From Pseudomonadota bacterium (GTDB lineage Bacteria; Pseudomonadota; Gammaproteobacteria; Burkholderiales; Burkholderiaceae_C), in the NCBI GenBank assembly GCA_030918015.1, contig JAUPTP010000065.1:1-8443 (forward strand): a stretch of 8,443 nucleotides of DNA, given 5' to 3'. Each line of letters begins with the position of its first letter. Positions within the stretch are counted from its first letter, which is position 1. A model generated the notes under the pieces. It was not told the DNA's origin and did not search any database. It saw only the letters and a list, made by a program, of their open reading frames with translations. The position numbers were made by a program, and so were the translations under genes. Shown here piece by piece: positions 1 to 6,077 of this stretch.

Positions 1-867
1 CCAGAAGTCGCCCGGCAGCTGCAGCACGCCGGTGTAGAGCAGGTCGGCGTCTTCCAGCGTCTTGTCGTTGAGGTAGTCCTCGGCGGCCAGGCCCAGCGCG
101 CGGGCCTTGATGCGCATGTTGATGTCTTTGGACACCAGCACGACCTCGCGCTCGGGCTGCTGCGTGCGCAGCGCCTGCACCACGCCCAGGATCTGGTTGT
201 CGGCCTTGCCCTGGGGCAGGCCGTCGGGCAGCTTGAAGTCGACGAAGGTGGTCTGGAAGAACAGCTTGCCGCCGGCCTCGCGGTGGCCGGTGCGGCCCAG
301 CGCGATGCCCGCGCCCGGATCGAAGTCCTTGGCCTCGCCCTGGCTGGCGGCCAGCGCGTCGAGCTCGCGGCTGACCTGGCGCACGTTGCGCGAGACCTCG
401 CTCATGCCCTTCTTGTGGCCGTCGAGCTCCTCGAGCGTGATCATCGGCAGATAGACATCGTGTTCCTCGAAGCGGAACAGCGACATCGGGTCATGCATCA
501 GCACGTTGGTGTCGAGCACGAAGAGCTTGGCCGGGCCGCCGGTGCTGACCCGGGCGCGGCGCGGCTTGGCCACAGGCGCCGGGGCGGCTGCGGCGGCCGA
601 CCTGGTGCGCGGGGCGCGTGCCGGCTTGGCCGGTGCCACCGGCGCGGGCGTCTTGGCCTCGACCGGCACCGGCAGGGCGATCGCCGGGGTGATCGGGGGC
701 GCAGCCACCGGCTGCTGCGGCGGCTGGAGTTCGAGTGCGCTGCTGCTGTCCTCGACGGCGGCCGGCTTGGGCAGCGAGCGTCGTGACGGTTTCGGCGCCG
801 ACTGGGCGTCGAAGGCGGAAGGGTCGAGGACGGAGCCGCGCTTGGCAGGGGGTTTGGGCAGAGGCAT
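1..867 (-). CDS. PIN domain / PhoH family ATPase, N-terminal part (partial)
   Basis: This gene reads leftward and leaves the window after 289 codons, so only the N-terminal half is seen. Residues 1-112 are a low-complexity linker rich in Pro, Ala, Lys and Arg. Residues 115-270 form a PIN-type nuclease domain with the expected acidic residues: Asp119 in FVLDTNVLM, Glu146/Glu147 in ITLEELDG, Asp223 in KADNQIL and Asp248 in VSKDINMR. In the family this PIN domain is followed by a PhoH P-loop ATPase domain, which would lie beyond base 1. Such PIN-PhoH proteins are thought to act in RNA cleavage or unwinding, but the physiological role in proteobacteria is unsettled. The ATG at 865-867 is chosen because the reading frame opens there with no better start. 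No good Shine-Dalgarno is seen. An intrinsic terminator ends about 20 bases upstream of it. The PIN assignment is firm, while the PhoH part is inferred from the family. Confidence 0.85.
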   Translation of the reverse strand, partial: MPLPKPPAKRGSVLDPSAFDAQSAPKPSRRSLPKPAAVEDSSSALELQPPQQPVAAPPITPAIALPVPVEAKTPAPVAPAKPARAPRTRSAAAAAPAPVAKPRRARVSTGGPAKLFVLDTNVLMHDPMSLFRFEEHDVYLPMITLEELDGHKKGMSEVSRNVRQVSRELDALAASQGEAKDFDPGAGIALGRTGHREAGGKLFFQTTFVDFKLPDGLPQGKADNQILGVVQALRTQQPEREVVLVSKDINMRIKARALGLAAEDYLNDKTLEDADLLYTGVLQLPGDFW

Positions 868-886
868 GAGCGAAAGCGTCAACGTG

Positions 887-920
887 AAAAGAAAAAGCCG
901 CACAGCAAGCTGGGCGGCTT
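887..920 (-). terminator. Rho-independent terminator, minus strand, in the bcp-phoH gap
   Basis: Read on the minus strand, AAGCCGC (920-914) pairs perfectly with GCGGCTT (901-895). Inside it a C/T mismatch is followed by CAG/CTG pairing around a CTTG loop. A T-rich run (TTTCTTTT, 894-887) follows at once. This is a textbook intrinsic terminator. It lies 100-130 bases after the bcp stop and ends 20 bases before the phoH ATG. It could end bcp transcription or act as an attenuator in the phoH leader. The sequence alone does not say which. Confidence 0.8.
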
Positions 921-962
921 CTCGATCGGGGAATGCGGTTCAGGGCTTACGCGCATGAACCC

Positions 963-990
963 ATTATGCACAGGACGCTGCAGGCGCCAA
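963..990 (-). promoter_or_regulatory. Possible sigma-70 promoter upstream of the terminator and phoH
   Basis: On the minus strand TTGGCG (990-985; 4 of 6 matches to TTGACA) is followed after 16 bases by CATAAT (968-963; 5 of 6 matches to TATAAT). Initiation would fall near 956. The transcript would start at an inverted repeat (GGTTCA/TGAACC, 961-956 with 942-937) and run straight into the intrinsic terminator. It could serve phoH through a leader, or make a short terminated RNA of about 70 bases. It is a weak motif match in a GC-rich genome and is supported only by position. Confidence 0.3.
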
Positions 991-1019
991 GGCCCGCGGA
1001 TGCGACATCCTCGACAGGA

Positions 1020-1496
1020 TCAGGCAGGCTTCTTCAGCTCCTGCACGGCCTTGAGGACCTCCTCGACATGGCCGGCGACCTTGATGCCGCGCCATTCGGT
1101 GCGCAGCAGGCCCTCGGCGTCGATCAGGAAGGTCGAGCGCTCGATGCCCTTGACCTTCTTGCCGTACATGATCTTGTTCTTGACGACGCCGAACATGTGG
1201 CAGAGCTTCTCTTCCGTGTCGGCGATCAGCTCGAAGGGCAGCTCGAGGTTCTGCTTGAACTTGTCGTGCGAGGCCATGTTGTCGCGCGACACGCCAAAGA
1301 CCACAGCGCCCGCATTGGCGAAGTCCTTGTGGTGGTCGCGGAACTGCATCGCCTCGGTGGTGCAGCCAGGCGTGCTGTCCTTCGGGTAGAAATACAGCAC
1401 CACCGTCTTGCCGAGGAAAGCCTGGGGGGTGAACTTCACGCCACCGGTTGCATTCGCTTCAAATTCCGGCAGAGATTTGTTGAGAGCGGGCGTCAT
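1020..1496 (-). CDS. bcp: Thioredoxin-dependent thiol peroxidase (Bcp/PrxQ peroxiredoxin)
   Basis: 158-residue cytosolic peroxiredoxin of the Bcp/PrxQ family, close to the usual length (E. coli Bcp is 156). It reduces H2O2 and organic hydroperoxides using a peroxidatic cysteine, which is Cys45 in YPKDSTPGCTTEA. Conserved features seen are the YFYPKD strand (35-40), the PGCT motif, Arg120 in IERSTFLID and Cys99 in KLCHMFGV. The residue at CP+5, where 2-Cys Bcp proteins carry the resolving cysteine, is Met50. This protein should therefore belong to the 1-Cys (or alternative-resolving) branch of the family. The ATG at 1494-1496 gives the standard N-terminus (MTPALNKSLPEFE); the frame stays open upstream to 1889 but that part overlaps another gene and is not family sequence. 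A TATAAT element lies 46-51 bases upstream. The intrinsic terminator at 887-920 is downstream. Confidence 0.95.
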   Translation of the reverse strand: MTPALNKSLPEFEANATGGVKFTPQAFLGKTVVLYFYPKDSTPGCTTEAMQFRDHHKDFANAGAVVFGVSRDNMASHDKFKQNLELPFELIADTEEKLCHMFGVVKNKIMYGKKVKGIERSTFLIDAEGLLRTEWRGIKVAGHVEEVLKAVQELKKPA

Positions 1497-1522
1497 GCAA
1501 GTTCTGTAGTCTTGTGGATCCC

Positions 1523-1542
1523 TGATGGGGATAAGCCCATCA
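1523..1542. repeat. Inverted repeat at the predicted bcp start site (possible operator)
   Basis: TGATGGG (1523-1529) and CCCATCA (1536-1542) are perfect 7-base inverted arms around a 6-base spacer. The right arm touches the last base of the -10 hexamer, and the whole element covers roughly -7 to +13 of the predicted bcp transcript. That position suits a repressor operator or a 5' end RNA hairpin. No known regulator site is recognised; it does not look like an OxyR site. Confidence 0.4.
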
Positions 1543-1547
1543 TTATA
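1542..1547 (-). promoter_or_regulatory. TATAAT -10 element, probable bcp promoter
   Basis: A perfect consensus -10 hexamer on the minus strand, conspicuous in DNA of this GC content. It would start transcription near 1535, leaving a leader of about 40 bases before the bcp ATG. No convincing -35 exists at 16-18 bases (the bases there read ACGGATC), and a TTGAAC is only 6 bases upstream, so it may need an activator. An inverted repeat (1523-1542) overlaps the start site. Confidence 0.5.
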
Positions 1548-1569
1548 CTGCCAGTTCAAGGCATGATCC

Positions 1570-1581
1570 GTGGGGCCCCAC
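1570..1581. repeat. Perfect 12-base palindrome upstream of bcp promoter
   Basis: GTGGGGCCCCAC reads identically on both strands. It sits just upstream of the -35 zone of the bcp promoter and 20 bases after the end of the Mth938-like gene. It might be a protein binding site or part of a weak transcription end; no T-run follows it. GC-rich palindromes also arise by chance in such genomes. Confidence 0.3.
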
Positions 1582-1600
1582 AACGGCCGAACCTGCCCTT

Positions 1601-1984
1601 TCAGCCGATCAGCAACGCCGCGACCGCCTGCCGGCCTTCGCTGACCAGCACGTTGTAGGTGCGGCAGGCCGCGGCCGTGTCCATGCATTCCACCCCCACG
1701 CCGGCCTCGAGCAGGCCGCGGGTGATCGCGGGGTGCACGAAGCGCAGCGTGCGGCCGCTGCCGAAGATCACCAGCTCGGGCTTGAGGGCCAGCAGCGCGT
1801 CGAAGTCCTCGCGCCGCAGATCCTCGACGCGGCTGTGCGGCCAGGCGACCACCGCGCCGCGCCAGGGCACGATGACGCTGCTGCGCCACTGCTCAAGCGC
1901 GCTCTGGTTGTTGACCGAGACCGCATCGGTGGCGGTGCTGAAGATGGCGTTGACGCCGTCGAGTCGATCGGGCTGGAGTTTCAC
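1601..1984 (-). CDS. Mth938-like (DUF498/NDUFAF3 family) protein
   Basis: 127-residue small cytosolic protein of the Mth938-like family. The family signature is visible: a strand-rich N-terminus (SVIVPWRGAVVAWP, 36-49), then the core LKPELVIFGSGRTLRFVHP (67-85) and the GVGVECMDTAAACRTYNVL segment (95-113) with the typical MDT..A..TYN pattern. The eukaryotic relative NDUFAF3 helps assemble mitochondrial complex I; the bacterial role is not established. I chose the GTG start at 1982-1984 (MKLQPDRLDG), because the family start lies about here and the frame closes upstream. The gene is on the same strand as bcp, 104 bases before it, and divergent from alaA. No good Shine-Dalgarno is seen. Family assignment is confident, function is not. 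Confidence 0.85.
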   Translation of the reverse strand: MKLQPDRLDGVNAIFSTATDAVSVNNQSALEQWRSSVIVPWRGAVVAWPHSRVEDLRREDFDALLALKPELVIFGSGRTLRFVHPAITRGLLEAGVGVECMDTAAACRTYNVLVSEGRQAVAALLIG

Positions 1985-2014
1985 GGCAGGGGATGGGCGG
2001 GCGGGATGCGCTAA

Positions 2015-2020
2015 ATTCTA
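2015..2020 (-). promoter_or_regulatory. Possible -10 element for the Mth938-like gene in the divergent region
   Basis: The 120-base gap 1985-2104 separates two divergent genes and must hold promoters for both. On the minus strand TAGAAT (2020-2015) matches TATAAT at 5 of 6 bases and would give a leader of about 25 bases before the GTG at 1984. There is no good -35 at the normal distance. For alaA on the plus strand I see no convincing promoter in this gap; the best AT-rich stretch is CTAAATTCTA at 2011-2020. Confidence 0.25.
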
Positions 2021-2104
2021 GCCTTTGGCCGACAATGGCCGCCCTGCTGTCCCCCTGCGCCGTCTCCAGCGTTCTTTCTCTCTCACCGCGAACAGGATCC
2101 CCCC

Positions 2105-3334
2105 GTGCTCAAGACCGTCGCCAAGTCCGGCAAGCTCGCCAACGTGTGCTACGACATCCGTGGCCCGGTGCTGGAAAAGGCCCGCCAGATGGAGGAGGAG
2201 GGCCACAAGATCATCAAGCTCAACATCGGCAACCTGGCGGTGTTCGGGCTGGAGCCGCCCGACGAGATCGTGCAGGACATGATCCGCAACCTGCCGCATG
2301 CGGCCGGCTACACCGATTCCAAGGGCCTGTTCGCGCCCCGCAAGTCGGTCGTGCACTACACGCAGGAGAAGGGCATCCGCGGCGTGACCGTCGATGACGT
2401 CTACCTGGGCAACGGCGCCTCCGAGCTGATCTCGATGGCGATGAACGCGCTGCTCGACGACGGCGACGAGGTGCTGATCCCCTCGCCGGACTATCCGCTC
2501 TACACCGCGGTGGTGGCGCTCTCGGGCGGCCGCCCGGTGCACTATCTCTGCGACGAGTCGTCGGAGTGGATGCCTGATCTGGACGACATCCGCGCCAAGA
2601 TCACGCCGCGCACCAAGGCGCTGGTGATCATCAACCCGAACAACCCGACCGGCGCGCTCTATCCGGAGCCGGTGCTGCAGGCGCTGATCGAGGTCGCGCG
2701 CCAGCACCAGCTGATCGTCTTCGCCGACGAGATCTACGACAAGACGCTGTTCGACGGCAATGTCCACACCAGCATCGCCTCGCTGGCCGACGACGTGCTG
2801 ATCCTGACCTTCAACGGCCTGTCGAAGAACTACCGCTCCTGCGGCTACCGCGCCGGCTGGATGGTGGTCTCGGGCGACAAGCGCCATGCGCGCGACTACA
2901 TCGAGGGCCTGAACATGCTGGCCTCGATGCGGCTGTGCGCCAACACGCCGGGCCAGCTGGCGATCCAGACCGCGTTGGGCGGCTACCAGAGCATCAAGGA
3001 CCTGGTGGCGCCGGGCGGCCGCCTGTGCCGCCAGCGCGACCTGGCGCACCGGCTGCTGACCGAGATCCCGGGCGTGTCCTGCGTCAAGCCCAAGGCGGCG
3101 CTCTACATGTTCCCGCGCCTGGACCCGAAGATGTACCCGATCGAGGACGACCAGAAGTTCGCCTACGAGCTGCTGGCCGAGGAGAAGGTGCTGATCGTGC
3201 AGGGCACCGGCTTCAACTGGGCCACGCCGGACCATTTCCGCCTCGTCTTCCTGCCCAACTCCGATGACCTGACCGACGCGATCGGTCGCATCGCCCGCTT
3301 CCTCGACGGCTATCGCCGACGCCACGCCGTCTGA
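2105..3334 (+). CDS. alaA: Glutamate-pyruvate (alanine) aminotransferase AlaA
   Basis: 409-residue fold-type I PLP aminotransferase very like E. coli AlaA, the main alanine-forming transaminase (pyruvate + glutamate to alanine + 2-oxoglutarate). The N-terminal hallmark NVCYDIRGPVL (13-23) and KLNIGN (38-43) match that enzyme closely. Active-site elements are present: INPNNPTG (176-183), DEIYDK with Asp208 and Tyr211 (208-213), Schiff-base Lys241 in FNGLSKNYR, and Arg379 in DHFRLVF for the substrate carboxylate. The GTG at 2105 fits the family N-terminus; no ATG in frame precedes it. No strong Shine-Dalgarno is seen, and the bases before the start are C-rich. It is followed 48 bases later by hom and probably shares its transcript, which couples alanine and threonine-family synthesis. 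One departure from the E. coli enzyme is NLAVFGLE (43-50) where E. coli has NPAPFGFD. Confidence 0.93.
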   Translation: MLKTVAKSGKLANVCYDIRGPVLEKARQMEEEGHKIIKLNIGNLAVFGLEPPDEIVQDMIRNLPHAAGYTDSKGLFAPRKSVVHYTQEKGIRGVTVDDVYLGNGASELISMAMNALLDDGDEVLIPSPDYPLYTAVVALSGGRPVHYLCDESSEWMPDLDDIRAKITPRTKALVIINPNNPTGALYPEPVLQALIEVARQHQLIVFADEIYDKTLFDGNVHTSIASLADDVLILTFNGLSKNYRSCGYRAGWMVVSGDKRHARDYIEGLNMLASMRLCANTPGQLAIQTALGGYQSIKDLVAPGGRLCRQRDLAHRLLTEIPGVSCVKPKAALYMFPRLDPKMYPIEDDQKFAYELLAEEKVLIVQGTGFNWATPDHFRLVFLPNSDDLTDAIGRIARFLDGYRRRHAV

Positions 3335-3382
3335 GCCTCGGCTCCCGTTTTCCCCCGCGACCTTCCCCTGAACCCAAGTCTT

Positions 3383-4699
3383 ATGAAGCCCATCCAAGTT
3401 GGCCTGATCGGTCTCGGCACCGTCGGTGCAGGCGTCTTCCATGTCCTGCAGCGCAATCAGGAAGAGATTCGTCGTCGCGCCGGCCGGGAGATCCGCCTGG
3501 TGTCCGTGAACCGTCGCAACCTGGACCAGGCCCGCGCCATCGTGGGCGACAAGGCCCAGGTGGTGGCCGACGCCCGCGCCATCATCGCCGACCCGGCCAT
3601 CGACATCATCGTCGAGCTGGTCGGCGGCACGACCGAGGCGCGCGCCCTGGTGCTGGAGGCGATCGACGCCGGCAAGCATGTGGTCACCGCCAACAAGGCG
3701 CTGCTGGCGGTGCACGGCACCGAGATCTTCGCCGCGGCCAGCGCCCGTGGCGTGATGGTGGCCTTCGAGGCCGCGGTGGCCGGGGGCATCCCGATCATCA
3801 AGGCGCTGCGCGAGGGCCTGACCGCCAACCAGGTGCAGTGGGTGGCCGGCATCATCAACGGCACGACCAACTTCATCCTGTCGGAGATGCGCGACAAGGG
3901 CCTGGACTTCGACGTGGTGCTCAAGGAGGCGCAGCGCCTGGGCTACGCCGAGGCCGACCCGACCTTCGACATCGAGGGCGTGGACGCCGCCCACAAGGCG
4001 ACGATCATGAGCGCGATCGCCTTCGGCATCCCGGTGCAGTTCGACAAGGCCCATGTCGAGGGCATCACCCAGCTGTCGGCCACCGACATCCGCTACGCCG
4101 AGCAGCTGGGCTACCGCATCAAGCTGCTGGGCATCGCCAAGCGCCGTGACGACGTCAAGGGCATCGAGCTGCGCGTGCACCCGACGCTGGTGCCGGCCAA
4201 GCGCCTGATCGCCAACGTCGAGGGCGCGATGAACGCGGTGATGGTGCAGGGCGACGCGGTGGGCACGACGCTCTACTACGGCAAGGGCGCCGGCTCCGAG
4301 CCGACCGCGTCCGCCGTGATCGCCGACCTGGTCGACATCACCCGCCTGCACACCGCCGACCCCGACCACCGCGTGCCGCATCTGGCCTTCCAGGCCGACG
4401 AGCTGCGCGACACGCCGGTGCTGCCGATCAGCGAGATCCGCACCGCCTTCTACCTGCGCCTGCGCGTGGCCGACCAGAAGGGCGTGCTCTCGGCGATCAC
4501 CGCGATCCTGGCGGCCTCCGACATCTCGATCGACGCGGTGCTGCAGCGCGAGTCCAACGAGGGCGAGCACCAGACCGACGTCATCATCCTGACGCACGAG
4601 ACCCAGGAAGGCGCGATGCGCGACGCGCTGGCGCAGATGCAGGCGCTGCCGACGGTGCTCGCGCCCATCGTGTCGCTGCGCAAGGAAGAGCTGGCCTGA
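3383..4699 (+). CDS. hom: Homoserine dehydrogenase with C-terminal ACT domain
   Basis: 438 residues, the normal size for monofunctional homoserine dehydrogenase, which reduces aspartate semialdehyde to homoserine at the branch point to threonine and methionine. A Rossmann NAD(P)-binding fold opens the protein, with GLGTVG at 10-15. Catalytic and substrate-binding elements follow: VTANKALL with Lys105, GIINGTTNFIL (157-166), EADPTFDIEGVDAAHK (190-205) with acidic residues and Lys205. Residues 355-430 form an ACT domain (YLRLRVADQKGVLSAI), the usual site of threonine feedback. The ATG at 3383 puts the GxGxxG loop at the expected distance from the start. In this bacterial group thrC usually comes next; here two unrelated genes intervene, the first starting 13 bases after the hom stop. 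Confidence 0.96.
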   Translation: MKPIQVGLIGLGTVGAGVFHVLQRNQEEIRRRAGREIRLVSVNRRNLDQARAIVGDKAQVVADARAIIADPAIDIIVELVGGTTEARALVLEAIDAGKHVVTANKALLAVHGTEIFAAASARGVMVAFEAAVAGGIPIIKALREGLTANQVQWVAGIINGTTNFILSEMRDKGLDFDVVLKEAQRLGYAEADPTFDIEGVDAAHKATIMSAIAFGIPVQFDKAHVEGITQLSATDIRYAEQLGYRIKLLGIAKRRDDVKGIELRVHPTLVPAKRLIANVEGAMNAVMVQGDAVGTTLYYGKGAGSEPTASAVIADLVDITRLHTADPDHRVPHLAFQADELRDTPVLPISEIRTAFYLRLRVADQKGVLSAITAILAASDISIDAVLQRESNEGEHQTDVIILTHETQEGAMRDALAQMQALPTVLAPIVSLRKEELA

Positions 4700-4712
4700 G
4701 CGGGATGCGGCC

Positions 4713-6077
4713 GTGACGATCGATTCCCGTGAGGTGCTGCTGGACGAGCTGGCCACCGTCCTGCAGAACGATCCCGGTGCGCTCGATGCCACCGACCCGC
4801 GCTATGTGCCGGGGCTTCACGGAACCGGGGCCGAGGATGTCGTCCTTACCCTGGCACGATCGATCCGCCGCACCACCGGTTCTCAGCTCTACTACTTCAG
4901 CGGCCAGCGCGGCACCGGCAAGAGCACGGAGCTGCGCCGGCTGGCGGTCGAGCTCAACGGCCAGTCGCGCACGAAGGCCTTCATCGTCGACGTGCTGGAG
5001 TACATCGGCGAGAGCCATCCGATCCGCACGATCGACCTGCTGCTGGTGACCGCGCTGGCTTTTGCCGATCGGCTGAGCGCGAGTGACGCCTTCGGTGCGG
5101 ACTTCCGCAGCGAGTCGGTGGCCAGCCGTTTCGGGCAGTGGCTGCAGTCGGATGTCCAGATCACCAGCCTGACGCTGGGCGGCGCCAAGATGGAGTTCAA
5201 GCGGCAGCAGCAGAGCATCTTGCAGCACATCCGCGACTTCGATCTGGCCCGCGAGGAGCGCACGCTGGCGCAGTGCCGCGAGTACATCCGCGAGATGGCC
5301 GTGGCCGTGCGGCAGCGCTTCCAGGTCGACAAGGTGGTGCTGCTGGTCGATTCGCTCGAGCGGCTGCGCGGCGTCGGGGACAGCGCGGCCGCGGACATGT
5401 TCAACCGCGTCGTCAAGCTGTTCGATGCCGACCGCGAGCATCTGCGCCTGCCCGAGCTGCAGGTGGTCTATGCGGTGCCGCCGTATCTGCACTATCTGAC
5501 GAATGTCGGGCAGTACGTCAGCCTGTCCATGCTGGCATCTGTCAGGGTGTGCGAGCCGCCTGCCAAGGCCAGACGTCAGCCGCGCGAGCAGGGCTTGCAG
5601 GTCATGCGGCGGGTGCTGGACCGGCGTTTTCCGCGCTGGGCCGAACTGGTCAGCCCGGAGGCCCTGGATCTGCTGGCGCTGCGCTCCGGCGGCGATCTGC
5701 GCCAGCTGCTGCGCCGCTTCCTGCTGGACGCGATGGACCAGGGCTACTACGCGCTGGAGCGTCTGCCGCTGCAGGCCGACGATCCGATCATCACCACGGT
5801 GATCGACCGGCACCGCGTGGAGTTCGAGAGCATGGTCACCCGTGACGAGTACGCGCTGCTGCATGCCATCGCCGCGGTGAACGCGCTGGATCTGCCCAGG
5901 CGCAGCGACTGGCCGACGGTGGCACGCTTCTTCGACATCCGTGCGGTGCTGAACTATCGCAACGGAGTCGAGTGGCTGGATCTCAATCCCTTGCTGTGGC
6001 CGCTGATCGAGCGGTTCGCGCCTGTTTCCGATGACACCGGCAGCGTCTCCGCTCCGTCCGGCTCTGCAGCCGCCTGA
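4713..6077 (+). CDS. P-loop ATPase (AAA/STAND-like) with C-terminal winged-helix-like region
   Basis: 454-residue soluble ATPase of uncertain family. Walker A is GQRGTGKST (64-72), preceded by a hydrophobic strand (LYYFS, 59-63). Walker B is VVLLVDSLE (208-216) with Asp213 and Glu216. A strand like sensor 1 is LQVVYAVPP (249-257), and SGGDLRQLLRRF (325-336) resembles the sensor-2 helix of Orc/Cdc6-like and STAND ATPases. Residues 375-435 (TRDEYALLHAI, then YRNGVEWLDLNPLL) look like a winged helix. The last 15 residues are low complexity. There are no membrane segments and no nuclease, protease or TIR motif. The GTG at 4713 is the first usable start, because an ATG at 4705 meets a stop after three codons. 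It lies 13 bases after hom and overlaps the TPR gene by 47 bases. Seen: a functional-looking ATPase core. Inferred: a regulatory ATPase partner of the TPR protein, perhaps in an immune-type module. Confidence 0.8.
   Translation: MTIDSREVLLDELATVLQNDPGALDATDPRYVPGLHGTGAEDVVLTLARSIRRTTGSQLYYFSGQRGTGKSTELRRLAVELNGQSRTKAFIVDVLEYIGESHPIRTIDLLLVTALAFADRLSASDAFGADFRSESVASRFGQWLQSDVQITSLTLGGAKMEFKRQQQSILQHIRDFDLAREERTLAQCREYIREMAVAVRQRFQVDKVVLLVDSLERLRGVGDSAAADMFNRVVKLFDADREHLRLPELQVVYAVPPYLHYLTNVGQYVSLSMLASVRVCEPPAKARRQPREQGLQVMRRVLDRRFPRWAELVSPEALDLLALRSGGDLRQLLRRFLLDAMDQGYYALERLPLQADDPIITTVIDRHRVEFESMVTRDEYALLHAIAAVNALDLPRRSDWPTVARFFDIRAVLNYRNGVEWLDLNPLLWPLIERFAPVSDDTGSVSAPSGSAAA

Noticed and set aside
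283..958. Plus-strand open frames of 150-167 codons opposite the PIN-PhoH gene
   Set aside because: They are shadows of the minus-strand gene, which has the four PIN acidic residues in the right order.
933..1658. A 241-codon plus-strand open frame covering bcp
   Set aside because: It is antisense to a peroxiredoxin with all family motifs, and its product has no recognisable features.
1497..1889. N-terminal extension of the bcp frame
   Set aside because: The extension overlaps the Mth938-like gene in another frame, is Arg/Ala/Gly-rich and unlike any Bcp; the ATG at 1494-1496 gives the normal 158-residue protein after a promoter-like element.
4700..4712. Insertion-site duplication or attachment site at the ends of the accessory pair
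   Set aside because: I compared the hom/ATPase junction with the TPR/thrC junction and saw no shared direct or inverted repeats, and there is no integrase or transposase in the window.
2018..4792. A 924-codon open frame on the minus strand opposite alaA and hom
   Set aside because: Its translation is rich in His, Arg, Asp, Gln and Val in the manner typical of antisense frames of GC-rich genes, with no recognisable domain, while both plus-strand genes are clear family members.
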